From: Allobosea sp.
GTDB taxonomy: Bacteria; Pseudomonadota; Alphaproteobacteria; Rhizobiales; Kaistiaceae
Assembly (NCBI GenBank): GCA_017307955.1
Contig: JAFKFV010000010.1
Coordinates: forward strand, 248,001-312,000
Length of the DNA stretch: 64,000 nt
Direction: 5' to 3'
Under the pieces are notes generated by a model, which was not told where the DNA came from, searched no databases, and saw only the letters and a program-made list of their open reading frames with translations. Position 1 is the first letter of the stretch, and each line of letters opens with the position of its first letter. Positions 17,453 through 27,207 of the stretch are shown one piece after another. Position numbers and translations under genes: made by a program.

Positions 17453-19273
17453 CTACTCGACGGTCACCGACTTTGCGAGGTTGCGCGGCTGGTCGACATC
17501 CGTGCCCATGAAGACGGCGGTGTGATAGGCGAGGAGCTGGACCGGGATCGAGTAGACGAGCGGCGTCACGCTCGCGGGCATCTCGGGCAGGATGATGGTC
17601 GCGGCGGCGTCGATCGCGGCCGCCTCGGCGCCCTTGTGGTCGGTCACGAGGATGATCCGCCCGCCGCGCGCGGCGACCTCCTGCATGTTGGAGACGGTCT
17701 TTTCGAAGACGCGGTCGAAGGGCGCGATGACGACGACCGGCATCTCCTCGTCGATCAGCGCGATGGGGCCATGCTTCAGCTCGCCGGCGGCATAGCCCTC
17801 GGCGTGGATATAGGAAATCTCCTTCAGCTTCAGCGCGCCTTCCAGCGCGATCGGGTAGCTGGTGCCCCGACCGAGATAGAGGCAGTGCTTGACCCTGGCG
17901 AGGTCGCGCGCCAGCGCCTCGATCTGGCCCTCGAGCCGCAGCGCCTCGTGCATCAGGCGCGGCACCTCGCTGAAGGCGCCGACGAGCCGCGCCTCTTCGG
18001 CCGCGTCGATCGCACCCCGCGCCCGGCCGGCGGCGATCGCCGTCGCGGCCAGCACGGCGAGCTGCGCGGTGAAGGCCTTGGTCGAGGCGACGCCGATCTC
18101 GGGTCCGGCGAGGAGCGGCAGCACGACATCCGCCTCGCGGGCGATGGTCGATTCGCGCACATTGACGACGGCGGCGATGCGCTGGCCCTCGCCGCGCGCA
18201 TAGCGGAGCGAGGCGAGCGTATCGGCCGTCTCGCCCGACTGGGAGATGACGATCGCGAGGCCATCCTTCGACAGCGGCTGCTCGCGGTAGCGGAACTCGG
18301 ACGCGATATCGATATCGACCGGCAGGCGGGCGAAGCGTTCGAACCAGTATTTGGCGACGAAGCCGGCATAGAAGGCCGTGCCGCAGGCGGTGATCGAGAG
18401 GCGGTCGACCCGCGCGAAGTCGATGCCTTCCGGCGGTCGGGCGCGGCCGTCCGCGAGGTCGAGGTAATGGGCGAGCGTGCGGCCGGCGACCTCGGGCTGC
18501 TCGTGGATCTCCTTCACCATGAAATGGCGATGGTTGCCCTTGTCGGCGACATAGGTGTTGCCATGGGTGCGGGTCAGCGCCCGCTCGACCACGCGGCCGG
18601 TCTCGTCATGGACGACCGCGCCGGCGCGGGTCACGACCGCGACGTCGCCCTCGTCGAGATAGGTGATCTCGTCGGTGAAGGGCCCGAGGGCGATGCCGTC
18701 CGAGCCGAGGAACATCTCGCCCGAGCCCCAGCCGATGGCGAGCGGGCTGCCGCGTCGGGCGCCGATGACAAGGTCGTCCTCGCCCTCGAAGAGAAAGGCC
18801 AGCGCGAAGGCGCCGCGCACTCGTGCCAGCGCCGCCTGCACGGCGGCGAGCGGCGTCATGCCGCCCTCGAGATTGAGCGTCACGAGATGCGCGATGACCT
18901 CGGTGTCGGTATCGGAGGCGAAGACGCGGCCGGCGGCTTCGAGCTCCAGCCGCAGCTCGCGGAAATTCTCGAAGATGCCGTTATGGACGACGGCGACGCG
19001 TTCGGTGAGATGCGGATGGGCGTTGCGCTCTGATGGAACGCCATGCGTCGCCCAGCGGGTATGGCCGATGCCGGAGCGGCCGGTCTTGCGGTTGCCGGCG
19101 AGCTTCGCCTCGAGATTGCGCAGCTTGCCCTCGGCGCGGAGGCTCGCGAGGTGGCCGCCCTCGATGACAGCGATGCCGGCCGAGTCATAGCCGCGATATT
19201 CGAGCCGCTTCAGCCCGTCGACGAGCAGCGGCGCGACGGGCGTCTGGCCCAGGATGCCGATGATGCCGCACAT
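17453..19273 (-). CDS. glmS: Glutamine-fructose-6-phosphate aminotransferase (isomerizing)
   Basis: Makes glucosamine-6-phosphate, the first step toward UDP-GlcNAc for peptidoglycan and lipid A. The 606-residue length is standard. The start is fixed by the N-terminal nucleophile: the protein must begin MCGIIGI so that Cys2 is exposed after Met removal, and GAAGGGGGACGCGC precedes ATG 19273. The glutaminase domain (HTRWATHG) is followed by two SIS domains (ITACGTAFYAG, SQSGETADTL) and the LLAYHTAVFMGTDVDQPRNLAKSVTVE end. It follows glmU by 121 bp on the same strand. No glmS-ribozyme-like structure was seen. Confidence 0.98.
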   Translation of the reverse strand: MCGIIGILGQTPVAPLLVDGLKRLEYRGYDSAGIAVIEGGHLASLRAEGKLRNLEAKLAGNRKTGRSGIGHTRWATHGVPSERNAHPHLTERVAVVHNGIFENFRELRLELEAAGRVFASDTDTEVIAHLVTLNLEGGMTPLAAVQAALARVRGAFALAFLFEGEDDLVIGARRGSPLAIGWGSGEMFLGSDGIALGPFTDEITYLDEGDVAVVTRAGAVVHDETGRVVERALTRTHGNTYVADKGNHRHFMVKEIHEQPEVAGRTLAHYLDLADGRARPPEGIDFARVDRLSITACGTAFYAGFVAKYWFERFARLPVDIDIASEFRYREQPLSKDGLAIVISQSGETADTLASLRYARGEGQRIAAVVNVRESTIAREADVVLPLLAGPEIGVASTKAFTAQLAVLAATAIAAGRARGAIDAAEEARLVGAFSEVPRLMHEALRLEGQIEALARDLARVKHCLYLGRGTSYPIALEGALKLKEISYIHAEGYAAGELKHGPIALIDEEMPVVVIAPFDRVFEKTVSNMQEVAARGGRIILVTDHKGAEAAAIDAAATIILPEMPASVTPLVYSIPVQLLAYHTAVFMGTDVDQPRNLAKSVTVE

Positions 19274-19341
19274 GCGCGTCCCCCTTCGTGCCGACCGGCG
19301 AACGACGCCGATTTTCACAACGTGATGGACGAGCCCTTAAT

Positions 19342-19363
19342 TTTCCTCTGCAAGGCGAGGAAA
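19342..19363 (-). terminator. Hairpin in the glmU-glmS gap
   Basis: TTTCCTC and GAGGAAA pair around an 8-nt loop and are followed on the minus strand by AATTAAG. It could be a weak terminator or attenuating structure between glmU and glmS. No other element was recognised in this 121-bp gap. Confidence 0.35.
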
Positions 19364-19394
19364 TCACTTCCTGTTTCGCGTTTTCATGGCGCCG

Positions 19395-20750
19395 TCAGAC
19401 GCGCCTCCGCGGCGTCGCGGCCTTGGCGGCGCGGAAGCGGGCCGCCCAGCCCGGCTTCTCGACCTGCCGGGAGCGGCCGAGCGCGAGCGCATCCGGCGCC
19501 ACGTCCTCGGTGACGACGCTGCCCGAGCCGACATAGGCGCCGTCGCCAATCGTGACCGGCGCCACCAGCGAAGAGTTGGAGCCGATGAAGGCGCCCTCGC
19601 CGATGATCGTCTTTGCCTTGTCGTAGCCGTCGTAATTGCACGTGACGGTGCCGGCGCCGATATTGGCCTCCGCGCCGACGCTGGCATCGCCGATATAGGT
19701 CAAGTGGCTCACCTTGGCGCCGGCGCCGATCGCGGCGTTCTTCACCTCGACGAAATTGCCGACCTTGGACTCGGGGCCGATATCGGCGCCCGGACGCAGC
19801 CGCGCGAACGGCCCGATCGCGGCGCCGGGACCGACGCGCGCGCCCTCGAGATGCGAAAAGGCGTGGATGACGGCGCCCGTCTCGACGCTGACGCCGGAGC
19901 CGAACACGACATTCGGCTCGATGGTGACGTCCTGCTCGACCTTCGTGTCGTGCGAGAAGAACACCGTCTCCGGCGCGATGAGCGTGACGCCCGCGAGCAT
20001 GGCGGCGCGGCGCCTGCGCTGCTGCCAGATCGCCTCGACGGCGGCGAGTTCGGCGCGGGTGTTGACGCCCGCGACCTCGTCGGCGTCGGTCTCGATCGCG
20101 ACGACGGAAAGGCCGTCGGCATGGGCGATGCCGACCGCGTCGGTGAGGTAGAATTCGCCCTTGGCATTGGCGTTGCCGATCCGTTCCAGAAGCGCGACGA
20201 GGCCGGCGCCGGCAAAGGCCATCAGCCCGGCATTGCAGAGGCCGATCCGCCGTTCCTCGGGGGAGGCGTCCTTCTCCTCGCGGATGGCGACGAGGCGGCC
20301 GTCTTCGACGAGGAGGCGGCCGTAGCCGGTTGGATCGGCCGGGCGGAAGCCGAGCACGACCACCGCTGCGCCCTCGGCGATCTCGGCGCGCAGGCGGGCA
20401 AGCGTCCCGGCGGTCACCAGCGGCGTGTCGCCATAGAGGACGAGAACGTCGTCGGCGGTTTCAGCCAGGGCCTCGCGCGCGGCGAGCACGGCATGGGCGG
20501 TGCCTCGCCGCTCGACCTGCTCGTAGAGCGCGGCTCCGGCGCTGCGCTTGGCGACGAAGCTCTTCACCGCCTCGGCGCCGCTGCCGACGACCACGGCGAA
20601 GCGGCCGATGCCGGCGCTTTCGGCCGCGTTCAGCACATGGCCGAGCATCGGCAGGCCGGCAACCTTGTGCATGACCTTGGGCAGGCTGGAGCGCATCCGC
20701 GTCCCCTCGCCGGCTGCGAGCACAATGGCGAGCGAAGTGCGTTCGGTCAT
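19395..20750 (-). CDS. glmU: Bifunctional GlcN-1-P acetyltransferase / GlcNAc-1-P uridyltransferase
   Basis: Performs the last two steps of UDP-GlcNAc synthesis. The 451-residue protein starts with the uridyltransferase motif [20 protein letters not shown], has the [10 protein letters not shown] segment, and then a left-handed beta-helix of hexapeptide repeats (from about 260, e.g. [20 protein letters not shown]). The acetyltransferase piece [20 protein letters not shown] is intact. A GGAGGGACAGCT ribosome binding site is present. It forms a functional unit with glmS directly downstream. Confidence 0.98.
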   Translation of the reverse strand: MTERTSLAIVLAAGEGTRMRSSLPKVMHKVAGLPMLGHVLNAAESAGIGRFAVVVGSGAEAVKSFVAKRSAGAALYEQVERRGTAHAVLAAREALAETADDVLVLYGDTPLVTAGTLARLRAEIAEGAAVVVLGFRPADPTGYGRLLVEDGRLVAIREEKDASPEERRIGLCNAGLMAFAGAGLVALLERIGNANAKGEFYLTDAVGIAHADGLSVVAIETDADEVAGVNTRAELAAVEAIWQQRRRRAAMLAGVTLIAPETVFFSHDTKVEQDVTIEPNVVFGSGVSVETGAVIHAFSHLEGARVGPGAAIGPFARLRPGADIGPESKVGNFVEVKNAAIGAGAKVSHLTYIGDASVGAEANIGAGTVTCNYDGYDKAKTIIGEGAFIGSNSSLVAPVTIGDGAYVGSGSVVTEDVAPDALALGRSRQVEKPGWAARFRAAKAATPRRRV

Positions 20751-20806
20751 AGCTGTCCCTCCGATGCAGCGGCCAGCTTTGCGCGATCCGGCCGTGGCCG
20801 GTCAAG

Positions 20807-21544
20807 TCAGCCGATCTGCTGCAGCTGCGGGAAGGTCTCGAGCAGGAAGAAGGAGAGCCGCGACATCTGGCCGGTCAGGAACATGAGGCCGGCGAGAACG
20901 AGAAAGGCGCCCATCGCCTTCTCGACCTTGGGCAGATGGCGGCGGAAGCGGCCGAGCGCCTCCACGAGATGCTCGGCGAAGAAGGCGACCAGCAGGAAGG
21001 GGATGCCGAGGCCGAGCGAATAGATGGCGAGGAGGCCGGCACCGCGGGCGACGGTATCGGTCGAGCCGGCGACGGCGAGGATCGCGGCGAGGACCGGTCC
21101 GATGCAGGGCGTCCAGCCGAAGGCGAAGGCGAGGCCGAGAACATAGGCCCCGGCGAGGCCCGCCGGCTGCTTGTCGACCCTGAGCCGCGCCTCGCGATGC
21201 AGGATGCCGATGCGGAACACGCCGAGGAAATGCAGGCCCATCACGATGATGACGACGCCGGCGCCGATCGCGAGCACGTCCTGGTAGCGGGCGATCATGC
21301 GCCCGACGACGGAGGCCGTGGCGCCGAGCAGCACGAACACCGTCGAGAAGCCGAGCACGAAGGCGAGCGACGACAGCGTCACCACCCGCCGCACCTCGCT
21401 TTCCGCGCGGCGCTGCGTGACTTCTTCCAGCGACAGGCCGGTGACATAGCAGAGATAGGGCGGCACCAGCGGCAGCACGCAGGGCGAGACGAAGGAGAGC
21501 AGCCCGGCGATCAGGGCGCCCCAGAGAGTTACATCGGCATTCAT
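20807..21544 (-). CDS. ccdA: Cytochrome c biogenesis protein CcdA
   Basis: Inner-membrane thiol reductase that moves electrons from cytoplasmic thioredoxin to periplasmic partners in cytochrome c maturation. The 245-residue protein has six predicted helices. The two redox cysteines are in SFVSPCVLPLVPPYLCY near the N-terminus and GWTPCIGPVLAA in the middle. It starts at ATG 21544 and is separated from the glmU start by 56 bp, transcribed in the same direction. Other cytochrome c maturation genes are absent from the window. Confidence 0.95.
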   Translation of the reverse strand: MNADVTLWGALIAGLLSFVSPCVLPLVPPYLCYVTGLSLEEVTQRRAESEVRRVVTLSSLAFVLGFSTVFVLLGATASVVGRMIARYQDVLAIGAGVVIIVMGLHFLGVFRIGILHREARLRVDKQPAGLAGAYVLGLAFAFGWTPCIGPVLAAILAVAGSTDTVARGAGLLAIYSLGLGIPFLLVAFFAEHLVEALGRFRRHLPKVEKAMGAFLVLAGLMFLTGQMSRLSFFLLETFPQLQQIG

Positions 21545-21724
21545 CGTCTACGCTTCACCCGCAGAGCCGCGCACAAGGGATCGCCGACGCTTATAGGCCA
21601 TCGCCGGAGCGAGGCCAGTCACGGAAATGCGAGAGGGATCGCGTCGCCGCCCCGGCTCCCCCTTGGCGCGATGGTCCGCTTCCGATAGATGGCAGAGCAT
21701 CAGTTCAGCGGAGGGGTGACCGAA

Positions 21725-22651
21725 ATGATCGTGGCCTGCGGCGAAGCGCTCATCGACTTCCTGCCGACCAAGGATGCCGAGGGCCGCGACAGCTACCGGC
21801 CGGCGGTCGGCGGCTCGCCCTATAATGTCGCGCTCACCACCGGGCGCCTCGGCGTGCCGACCGGCTTCCTCGGCGGCATCTCGACCGACTTCTTCGGCGA
21901 CATGCTCGCGGACGAACTGGTGCGCAGCAAGGTCGATCTCAAATATGCCGGCCGTTCGGCGCGCCCGACGACGCTTGCCTTCGTCAGCCTTGCCCATGAA
22001 GAGCCGCAATACGCCTTCTTCGACGAGAACACCGCCGGCCGGCTGCATGACCCGGCCGCGCATACGCCGATCGGCGACGAGGTCGAGGCGCTGCATTTCG
22101 GCTCCTTCTCGCTGGCGACCGAGCCCTTCGCCTCGCGGCTTGCGCAGGTGATGGACGACAATCGCGGCCGCCGCGTCATCTGCTACGATCCCAATGTCCG
22201 CCCGACGCTGATCGCCGACCGCGACACCTTCATGGCGCGGGCCGAGGCCTTCGCCTGCGGCGCCGACATCGTGAAGATCTCGGGCGCCGATCTCGAATGG
22301 CTGCATCCGGGCGCCGATCCCGAGGCGATCGCCGAGGGCTGGCTGAAGGGCGGCGCCGGCCTCGTCGTCGTCACGCGCGGCGGCGCGGGCGTCACGGCCT
22401 TCACGCGGCAGGGCAAGGTGTTCTCGCCCATCGTTCCGACCACGGTCGTCGACACCGTCGGCGCCGGCGACAGCTTCACGGGCGGCTTCCTCGCGCGGCT
22501 GCACGAGAAGGGCCTGCTCGACATCACGCGCCTGCGCACGCTCGACCATCGCGCGCTCAAGGACGCGCTCGATTTTGCCAACCGCGTCGCCTCGATCACC
22601 TGCTCGCGCGCCGGCGCCAACCCGCCCTGGCGGAACGAAGTGACGGGCTGA
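21725..22651 (+). CDS. PfkB family sugar kinase, probable fructokinase
   Basis: A 308-residue ribokinase-fold enzyme. The N-terminal pattern MIVACGEALIDFLP and VGGSPYNVALTTGRLG binds the sugar, and the C-terminal signature DTVGAGDSFTGGFLARL carries the catalytic base Asp249 and the anion hole. Closest in pattern to fructokinases, but PfkB substrates vary and this assignment is tentative. ATG 21725 is chosen because GGAGGGG lies about 10 bases upstream; in-frame ATG 21689 has no ribosome binding site. No sugar transporter is adjacent. Confidence 0.88.
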   Translation: MIVACGEALIDFLPTKDAEGRDSYRPAVGGSPYNVALTTGRLGVPTGFLGGISTDFFGDMLADELVRSKVDLKYAGRSARPTTLAFVSLAHEEPQYAFFDENTAGRLHDPAAHTPIGDEVEALHFGSFSLATEPFASRLAQVMDDNRGRRVICYDPNVRPTLIADRDTFMARAEAFACGADIVKISGADLEWLHPGADPEAIAEGWLKGGAGLVVVTRGGAGVTAFTRQGKVFSPIVPTTVVDTVGAGDSFTGGFLARLHEKGLLDITRLRTLDHRALKDALDFANRVASITCSRAGANPPWRNEVTG

Positions 22652-22707
22652 GGCGCGATTTAGTCCCGGGCTTGGGAAGCATCATCGCCTGAGACTGCGC
22701 CTTTCTT

Positions 22708-22832
22708 CACCTCTCCCATGGGGAGAGGTCGGACCGAAGGTCCGGGTGAGGGGAGCGCCCTCTCCGGATAGGCCGTAACCCCTCACCCGCCGCGCCTGCG
22801 GCGCGTCGACCTCTCTCTATGGGAGAGGTGAG
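22708..22832. repeat. Inverted pair of palindromic intergenic repeats
   Basis: Two copies of a unit of about 50 bases face each other in the gap between the sugar kinase stop and the MacB-like permease stop. Each copy has an outer palindrome of the type ACCTCTCCCAT...GGAGAGGT (22709-22729 and near 22809-22829), a second small palindrome (GGACCGAAGGTCC in the left copy, CGCGCCTGCGGCGCG in the right), and ends in GGGTGAGGGG or its complement. The whole can fold into a large cruciform or a strong bidirectional terminator. Confidence 0.75.
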
Positions 22833-22857
22833 GTCTCGCTGCTGTCAGTCATCTATC

Positions 22858-24063
22858 CTACTCATGCCGGAGCGCGTCGATCGGGTCGAGATGGGCGGCG
22901 CGGCGGGCCGGCAGGTAGCCGAACAGCATGCCGATCAGCGCCGAGAAGGCGAAGGCGATGGCGATGATCGACGGGCTGACGACGAAGGGCACGCCGAGAA
23001 GGCCGATCGCCGCATAGGCGAGGCCGAGGCCAAGCAGGATGCCGACCGTGCCGCCGAAGAGCGAGAGCACGACGGCCTCGACGAGGAACTGCGACAGGAC
23101 CTGCGATTCGAGCGCGCCGATGGCGAGGCGGATGCCGATCTCGCGCGTCCGCTCGGTGACCGAGACCAGCATGATGTTCATGATGCCGATGCCGCCGACG
23201 AGGAAGCTGACGGCGGCGACCGCGCCGAGCAGGCCGGTCAGGAGCTGCGTCGTGCCGGCGACCGTCTCCAGCATCTGCGTCATGTCGTTGACGGAGAAGT
23301 CGTCCTCCTTGCCGGCGACGATGCCGCGCCGCTCGCGCAGCAGCCGCTCGAGATCGCCCTGAACCTTCGAGGTGGCGACGCCGTCGCGCGCCGAGACGAG
23401 GATGGTGCCGATATCGGTCGAGCCGGTGATGCGCCGCTGCACGGCGCGGAGCGGCATCAGGACGGTGTCGTCCTGGTCGGAGCCCATGCCGGACTGGCCC
23501 TTCTTGACGAGAAGGCCGACGACCTCGCACGGCACGGTTCCGACGCGCAGCGGCTGGCCGATCGGGTCGGTCGCGCCGAAGAGCTTCACCCGCACCGTCT
23601 CGCCGATGATGCAGACGGCGCGGCCGCTGCGCTCCTCCGTCTCGAGGAAGCTGCGCCCCGCCGCGAGGTCCCAGTCGAGCGCCAGGAGATAGTCATCGGA
23701 GGTCCCGACGACGCTGCTCGTCCGGCTTTCGCCGCCGAAGATCACGGTGGACGAACTCTGCACGACCGGCGCGACGGCGCGGATGCCCGGCACCTGCTGC
23801 TCGATGGCCGCGACGTCGCGGGCGTTGAAGGATTTCGCCGTGGTGCTCGCCCGGCCCGGACCGAACTGGCCGGGACGCACGAACAGCATGTTGCTGCCGA
23901 GCTTCGCGATGTCGGCCGTGACCTTGGCGGTGGTGCCGTTGCCGATCGTCACCATGGCGATGACCGCGGCGACGCCGATGACGATGCCGAGCACCGTCAG
24001 GAAGGAGCGCATCGGATTGCGGCGGATGGTGCGGAGCGCGAGCTTCAGCGATTCCGCGAGCAT
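22858..24063 (-). CDS. MacB-type ABC transporter permease (FtsX family)
   Basis: A 401-residue mechanotransmission permease with the standard four-helix layout: one helix at about 20-45 (VLGIVIGVAAVIAMVTIGNG), a periplasmic MacB_PCD domain, then three helices at the C-terminus, with ERTREIGIRLAIGA before helix 3. The ending LPARRAAHLDPIDALRHE is typical. It lacks a fused ATPase, so it is the split form. Its start codon overlaps the ATPase stop by one base (ATGATG pattern). With the adaptor and ATPase it should make a tripartite export pump with an outer-membrane channel encoded elsewhere; the substrate is unknown. Confidence 0.93.
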   Translation of the reverse strand: MLAESLKLALRTIRRNPMRSFLTVLGIVIGVAAVIAMVTIGNGTTAKVTADIAKLGSNMLFVRPGQFGPGRASTTAKSFNARDVAAIEQQVPGIRAVAPVVQSSSTVIFGGESRTSSVVGTSDDYLLALDWDLAAGRSFLETEERSGRAVCIIGETVRVKLFGATDPIGQPLRVGTVPCEVVGLLVKKGQSGMGSDQDDTVLMPLRAVQRRITGSTDIGTILVSARDGVATSKVQGDLERLLRERRGIVAGKEDDFSVNDMTQMLETVAGTTQLLTGLLGAVAAVSFLVGGIGIMNIMLVSVTERTREIGIRLAIGALESQVLSQFLVEAVVLSLFGGTVGILLGLGLAYAAIGLLGVPFVVSPSIIAIAFAFSALIGMLFGYLPARRAAHLDPIDALRHE

Positions 24064-24785
24064 CAGACCGCCTCCCCCGCATCCACGGGAAGTGGAGCCG
24101 CGGCCGAATCGCGCTCGATGCGGCCGTCGACGAAGCGGATCGTCCGCTCGGCAAAGGCGGCTATGTCGGGCTCGTGCGTCACCATGATCACCGTGATGCC
24201 CTGCTCGCGGTTGAGAGCCGTCACGAGGCGCATGATCTCCTCGCTGGTCTTGGTATCGAGATTGCCGGTCGGCTCGTCGGCGAGGAGCACGGCCGGCTCG
24301 GTGACAATGGCGCGCGCGATCGCGACGCGCTGCTGCTGGCCGCCGGAGAGCTCGCCGGGCGTGTGCCCCGCCCTGCCCTCCAGTCCGACCCGCGCCAGCG
24401 CCGCCAGGGCGAGCCTGCGCCGCTCGGCGGTGCCGAGGCCGCGATAGACGAGCGGCAGCTCGACATTCTCGACCGCCGAGGTGCGCGCGAGCAGGTTGAA
24501 GCCCTGGAAGACGAAGCCGAGGCGATGACGGCGCAGCAGCGTCAGCTGGTTGCGCGACAGCGTCGTGGTCGGAACGCCCTCGAAGAAGTATTCGCCCGAT
24601 GTCGGCCGGTCGAGGCAGCCGATGATGTTCATGGTCGTCGACTTGCCCGAGCCGGACGGTCCCATGATGGCGACGAACTCGCCGCGCGCGATGGAGAAGC
24701 TGGCGCCGTCGAGCGCCTTCACGCGGGCGTCGCCGCTGCCATAGACCTTCGAGACCTCACGAAATTCGATCTCCGGGACCGTCAT
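24063..24785 (-). CDS. ABC transporter ATP-binding protein (MacB/LolD type)
   Basis: A 240-residue nucleotide-binding subunit with Walker A GPSGSGKST at about 42-50, Q-loop FVFQGFNLL, ABC signature LSGGQQQRVAIARA, Walker B VLLADEPTGNLD and H-loop VTHEPD. It belongs to the LolD/MacB/FtsE group that drives FtsX-like permeases. It sits between adaptor and permease in one operon, overlapping the adaptor stop by 4 bases and the permease start by 1, which predicts stoichiometric coupled translation. Confidence 0.95.
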   Translation of the reverse strand: MTVPEIEFREVSKVYGSGDARVKALDGASFSIARGEFVAIMGPSGSGKSTTMNIIGCLDRPTSGEYFFEGVPTTTLSRNQLTLLRRHRLGFVFQGFNLLARTSAVENVELPLVYRGLGTAERRRLALAALARVGLEGRAGHTPGELSGGQQQRVAIARAIVTEPAVLLADEPTGNLDTKTSEEIMRLVTALNREQGITVIMVTHEPDIAAFAERTIRFVDGRIERDSAAAPLPVDAGEAV

Positions 24786-26092
24786 TTCGCCGGCGCCGCG
24801 TCGGTGACGACCTGATCGCCGGCCTTGAGGCCACCGCCCTTCACCTCGGTGTTGACGCCGTCGGTCGCGCCGATCTCGATCGTCACCGGTGCCGGGACAC
24901 CGTCGTGGAGCACATAGACGGTGCGCCCGTTGCCGGTCGGCTCGGCCTTGGTGATCGCGCCCATGCGCGGCGCGGAGAAGAGCCCGAAGGCACGCGCGTC
25001 GCCGCCCGTCGCCGGCGGCACATAGCGAAGCGCCGCATTGGGGATCAGCGTCGCGTCCTTTTCCTGCTGGACGACGATATCCGCCGTTGCCGTCATGCCG
25101 GGGCGCAGCAGGAGCTTCGCGTTGTCGACCGTGAGCGTCGCCTTGTAGGTGACGACATTGTTGGTCGTCTCCGAGACGAAGCGGATATCCTTGATGGCGG
25201 CCGGGAAGGTCTGGTCGGGATAGGCATCGACCGAGAAGGTCGCCGCCTGGCCGACGGCCGTCTTGCCGACATCGGCCTCGTCGACATCGACCTGAAGCTC
25301 CATCTGCCGGAGATCGCCGGCAATGACGAACAGCGTTGGCGCGGAGAGCGAGGCGGCCACCGTCGCACCGGGATCGACGCTGCGCGTCAGCACGACTCCA
25401 TCAATCGGCGAGCGGATCTTCGCCTTGGAGAGATTGGTGCGGGCGAGGCTGAGATCGGCGGTCGCGGCCTGCACATCGGCCTTCGCCGCGGCCTCGGCCG
25501 CGACGGCGGAATCGTAGGCCGCCTGCGCCTCGATCAACTCCTGCGAGGACGAGACATTGCGGCCGACCAGCACCTTCTTGTTGGCGAGCGTGCTCTTCGT
25601 CGAGGCGATGGTCGCCTGCGCCTTCGCGACATTGGCGGTCGCGGCGGCGAGCTTCGCCTCGGCGCTGGCGACGGCGGCGTCGAGATTGTCGGTCACGAGC
25701 TCGGCCAGAACGTCGCCGGCCTTCACCGGGCTGTTGTAGTCGACATTCACCGAACGGATGCGGCCGGAGAGTTCGCTCGAGACATCCACCTTCTCGGTCG
25801 GCTGGATCGAGCCGGTCGCGGTGACCGTCACCGTGAGATCGCCGGTCGTGACCGGAGCAGTGGTGAAGCGATAGGCCGCGCCGCCGCCGGACATCATGCT
25901 CCAGAGGAGACCGGCGAGCGCGACGACGACGATCACCGCAATGATCGCCACCAGGCGGCGCCGTGGCGCGCGCCGGCCGGCCGGCTCGCCCAGCAGCCGG
26001 CCAAGGTCGCCGGATGGGGCGTTCTGCGCCCGTTGTTCGACTGTTGTCCGATGGGTGCCGGCGCCGGTCGCGTCTTCGCTCATCTGCCTCAT
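24782..26092 (-). CDS. Periplasmic adaptor (membrane fusion) protein, MacA-like
   Basis: First gene of the export operon. At 436 residues it has a cytoplasmic N-tail of about 45 residues, one transmembrane helix (VAIIAVIVVVALAGLLWSMM), a barrel-sandwich hybrid (TATGSIQPTEKVDVSSELSGRI), a long Ala-rich coiled-coil hairpin (ASAEAKLAAATANVAKAQAT onward) and the returning lipoyl half IRSPIDGVVLTRSVDPGATV. Start ATG 26092 has GAGAG upstream; ATG 26083 is also possible, and the frame is open further upstream. It bridges the MacB-like permease to an outer-membrane channel. Confidence 0.9.
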   Translation of the reverse strand: MRQMSEDATGAGTHRTTVEQRAQNAPSGDLGRLLGEPAGRRAPRRRLVAIIAVIVVVALAGLLWSMMSGGGAAYRFTTAPVTTGDLTVTVTATGSIQPTEKVDVSSELSGRIRSVNVDYNSPVKAGDVLAELVTDNLDAAVASAEAKLAAATANVAKAQATIASTKSTLANKKVLVGRNVSSSQELIEAQAAYDSAVAAEAAAKADVQAATADLSLARTNLSKAKIRSPIDGVVLTRSVDPGATVAASLSAPTLFVIAGDLRQMELQVDVDEADVGKTAVGQAATFSVDAYPDQTFPAAIKDIRFVSETTNNVVTYKATLTVDNAKLLLRPGMTATADIVVQQEKDATLIPNAALRYVPPATGGDARAFGLFSAPRMGAITKAEPTGNGRTVYVLHDGVPAPVTIEIGATDGVNTEVKGGGLKAGDQVVTDAAPAK

Positions 26093-26280
26093 CTGGGTGC
26101 TCTCGCGTCGATAGCCACCCTTGTTTGCGCCGAAGCGCCGGGTCAAATGATGAGTTGTATCAATTCTGGGCCGAGGGTTGCGGTTCTTTCCGGCGATCAC
26201 GGAAGCATGATCGCCCGCCATGTCACGAAGGCCGACCCGTTGCCGTAGAAGCGGAATGCAACAAGGAAGGCCCTCAGCCG

Positions 26281-27207
26281 ATGCGTGACCGCGCCCTACC
26301 CCTGCCCTGGCTCGACCGGCGCGGCAATGTCTCCCTGCTGAAGACGCTGGTCTTCGTCGGCGTGCTGGCGCCCGGCCTCTGGCTGCTCTATCGCGCCGCG
26401 GCCGGCAGCATCGGGCCGCGCCCCTATATCGAGATCAATCACCAGACCGGCCTCTGGGCGATCCGCTTGCTGCTGATCTCGCTCGCCGTGACGCCGCTCC
26501 GCCATGTCTGGCGCTGGGGCGATCTCATCCAGCTTCGGCGCATGCTCGGTCTCGGCGCCTTCGCCTATGCCGTGATCCATCTCGTCGCCTATGCCGGCGA
26601 TCTCGGCTGGGATTTGGCCAAGGTCGTGTCGGAGATCATCGCCCGGCCCTATCTCACGATCGGCTTCGTCGCTGTCATCATGCTGCTGCCGCTCGCGGTC
26701 ACGTCCACCGACGGCATGATGCGGCGCATGGGCGGCATCGAGTGGCGGGCCCTGCACCGGCTTGTCTATCCGGTTGCTGCCCTCGCAACGGTCCACTTCT
26801 TCCTGCAATCGAAGCTCGGCGTCACGGAGCCGATCGTGATGGCGGCGCTCGCCTGCTGGCTCGGGCTCTGGCGGCTGCTGGCGGCGCGGATCGGCGAGCA
26901 GAAGGCCGGCTCGCTGGCCGCGACCGTCATCCTGGCGGCGGTCATCGTCGTCGCGACCGGGCTCGGCGAGGCGCTCTACTACTATCTCAAGGTCGGCGCG
27001 CCGTTCTCGCGGGTGCTGCCGACCAATTTCGCCTGGAAGACGAGCCTCCGCCCGGCCTGGATCGTCCTCGGCATTGCGCTCGTTGTGATCGCCGTCGCGG
27101 CGATCCGCATCCCGATCGCCGCGCGGAAACCCGCGCGCCGCGCTCAGGCCGGCGTCGCAGCGAAGCCCGCCTCCGGCGTCTCGCAGCGGCAGGGGAAAGC
27201 GGCGTAG
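26281..27207 (+). CDS. msrQ: Heme-binding subunit MsrQ of periplasmic methionine sulfoxide reductase
   Basis: Integral membrane b-type cytochrome of the ferric-reductase-like family, 308 residues, which passes electrons to the molybdoenzyme MsrP for repair of oxidised periplasmic proteins. Six hydrophobic helices are visible; conserved histidines occur in INHQTGLWA, AVIHLVAYAGD and WRALHRLVYPVAALATVHFF. ATG 26281 is preceded by AAGGAAGG. The usual partner msrP is not adjacent on either side. The last 64 bases overlap the convergent amidohydrolase gene, coding for the Ala/Arg-rich tails of both proteins. Confidence 0.93.
   Translation: MRDRALPLPWLDRRGNVSLLKTLVFVGVLAPGLWLLYRAAAGSIGPRPYIEINHQTGLWAIRLLLISLAVTPLRHVWRWGDLIQLRRMLGLGAFAYAVIHLVAYAGDLGWDLAKVVSEIIARPYLTIGFVAVIMLLPLAVTSTDGMMRRMGGIEWRALHRLVYPVAALATVHFFLQSKLGVTEPIVMAALACWLGLWRLLAARIGEQKAGSLAATVILAAVIVVATGLGEALYYYLKVGAPFSRVLPTNFAWKTSLRPAWIVLGIALVVIAVAAIRIPIAARKPARRAQAGVAAKPASGVSQRQGKAA

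Noticed and set aside
19274..19394. glmS ribozyme
   Set aside because: Known only in Gram-positive bacteria; no matching pseudoknot core, only a short hairpin.
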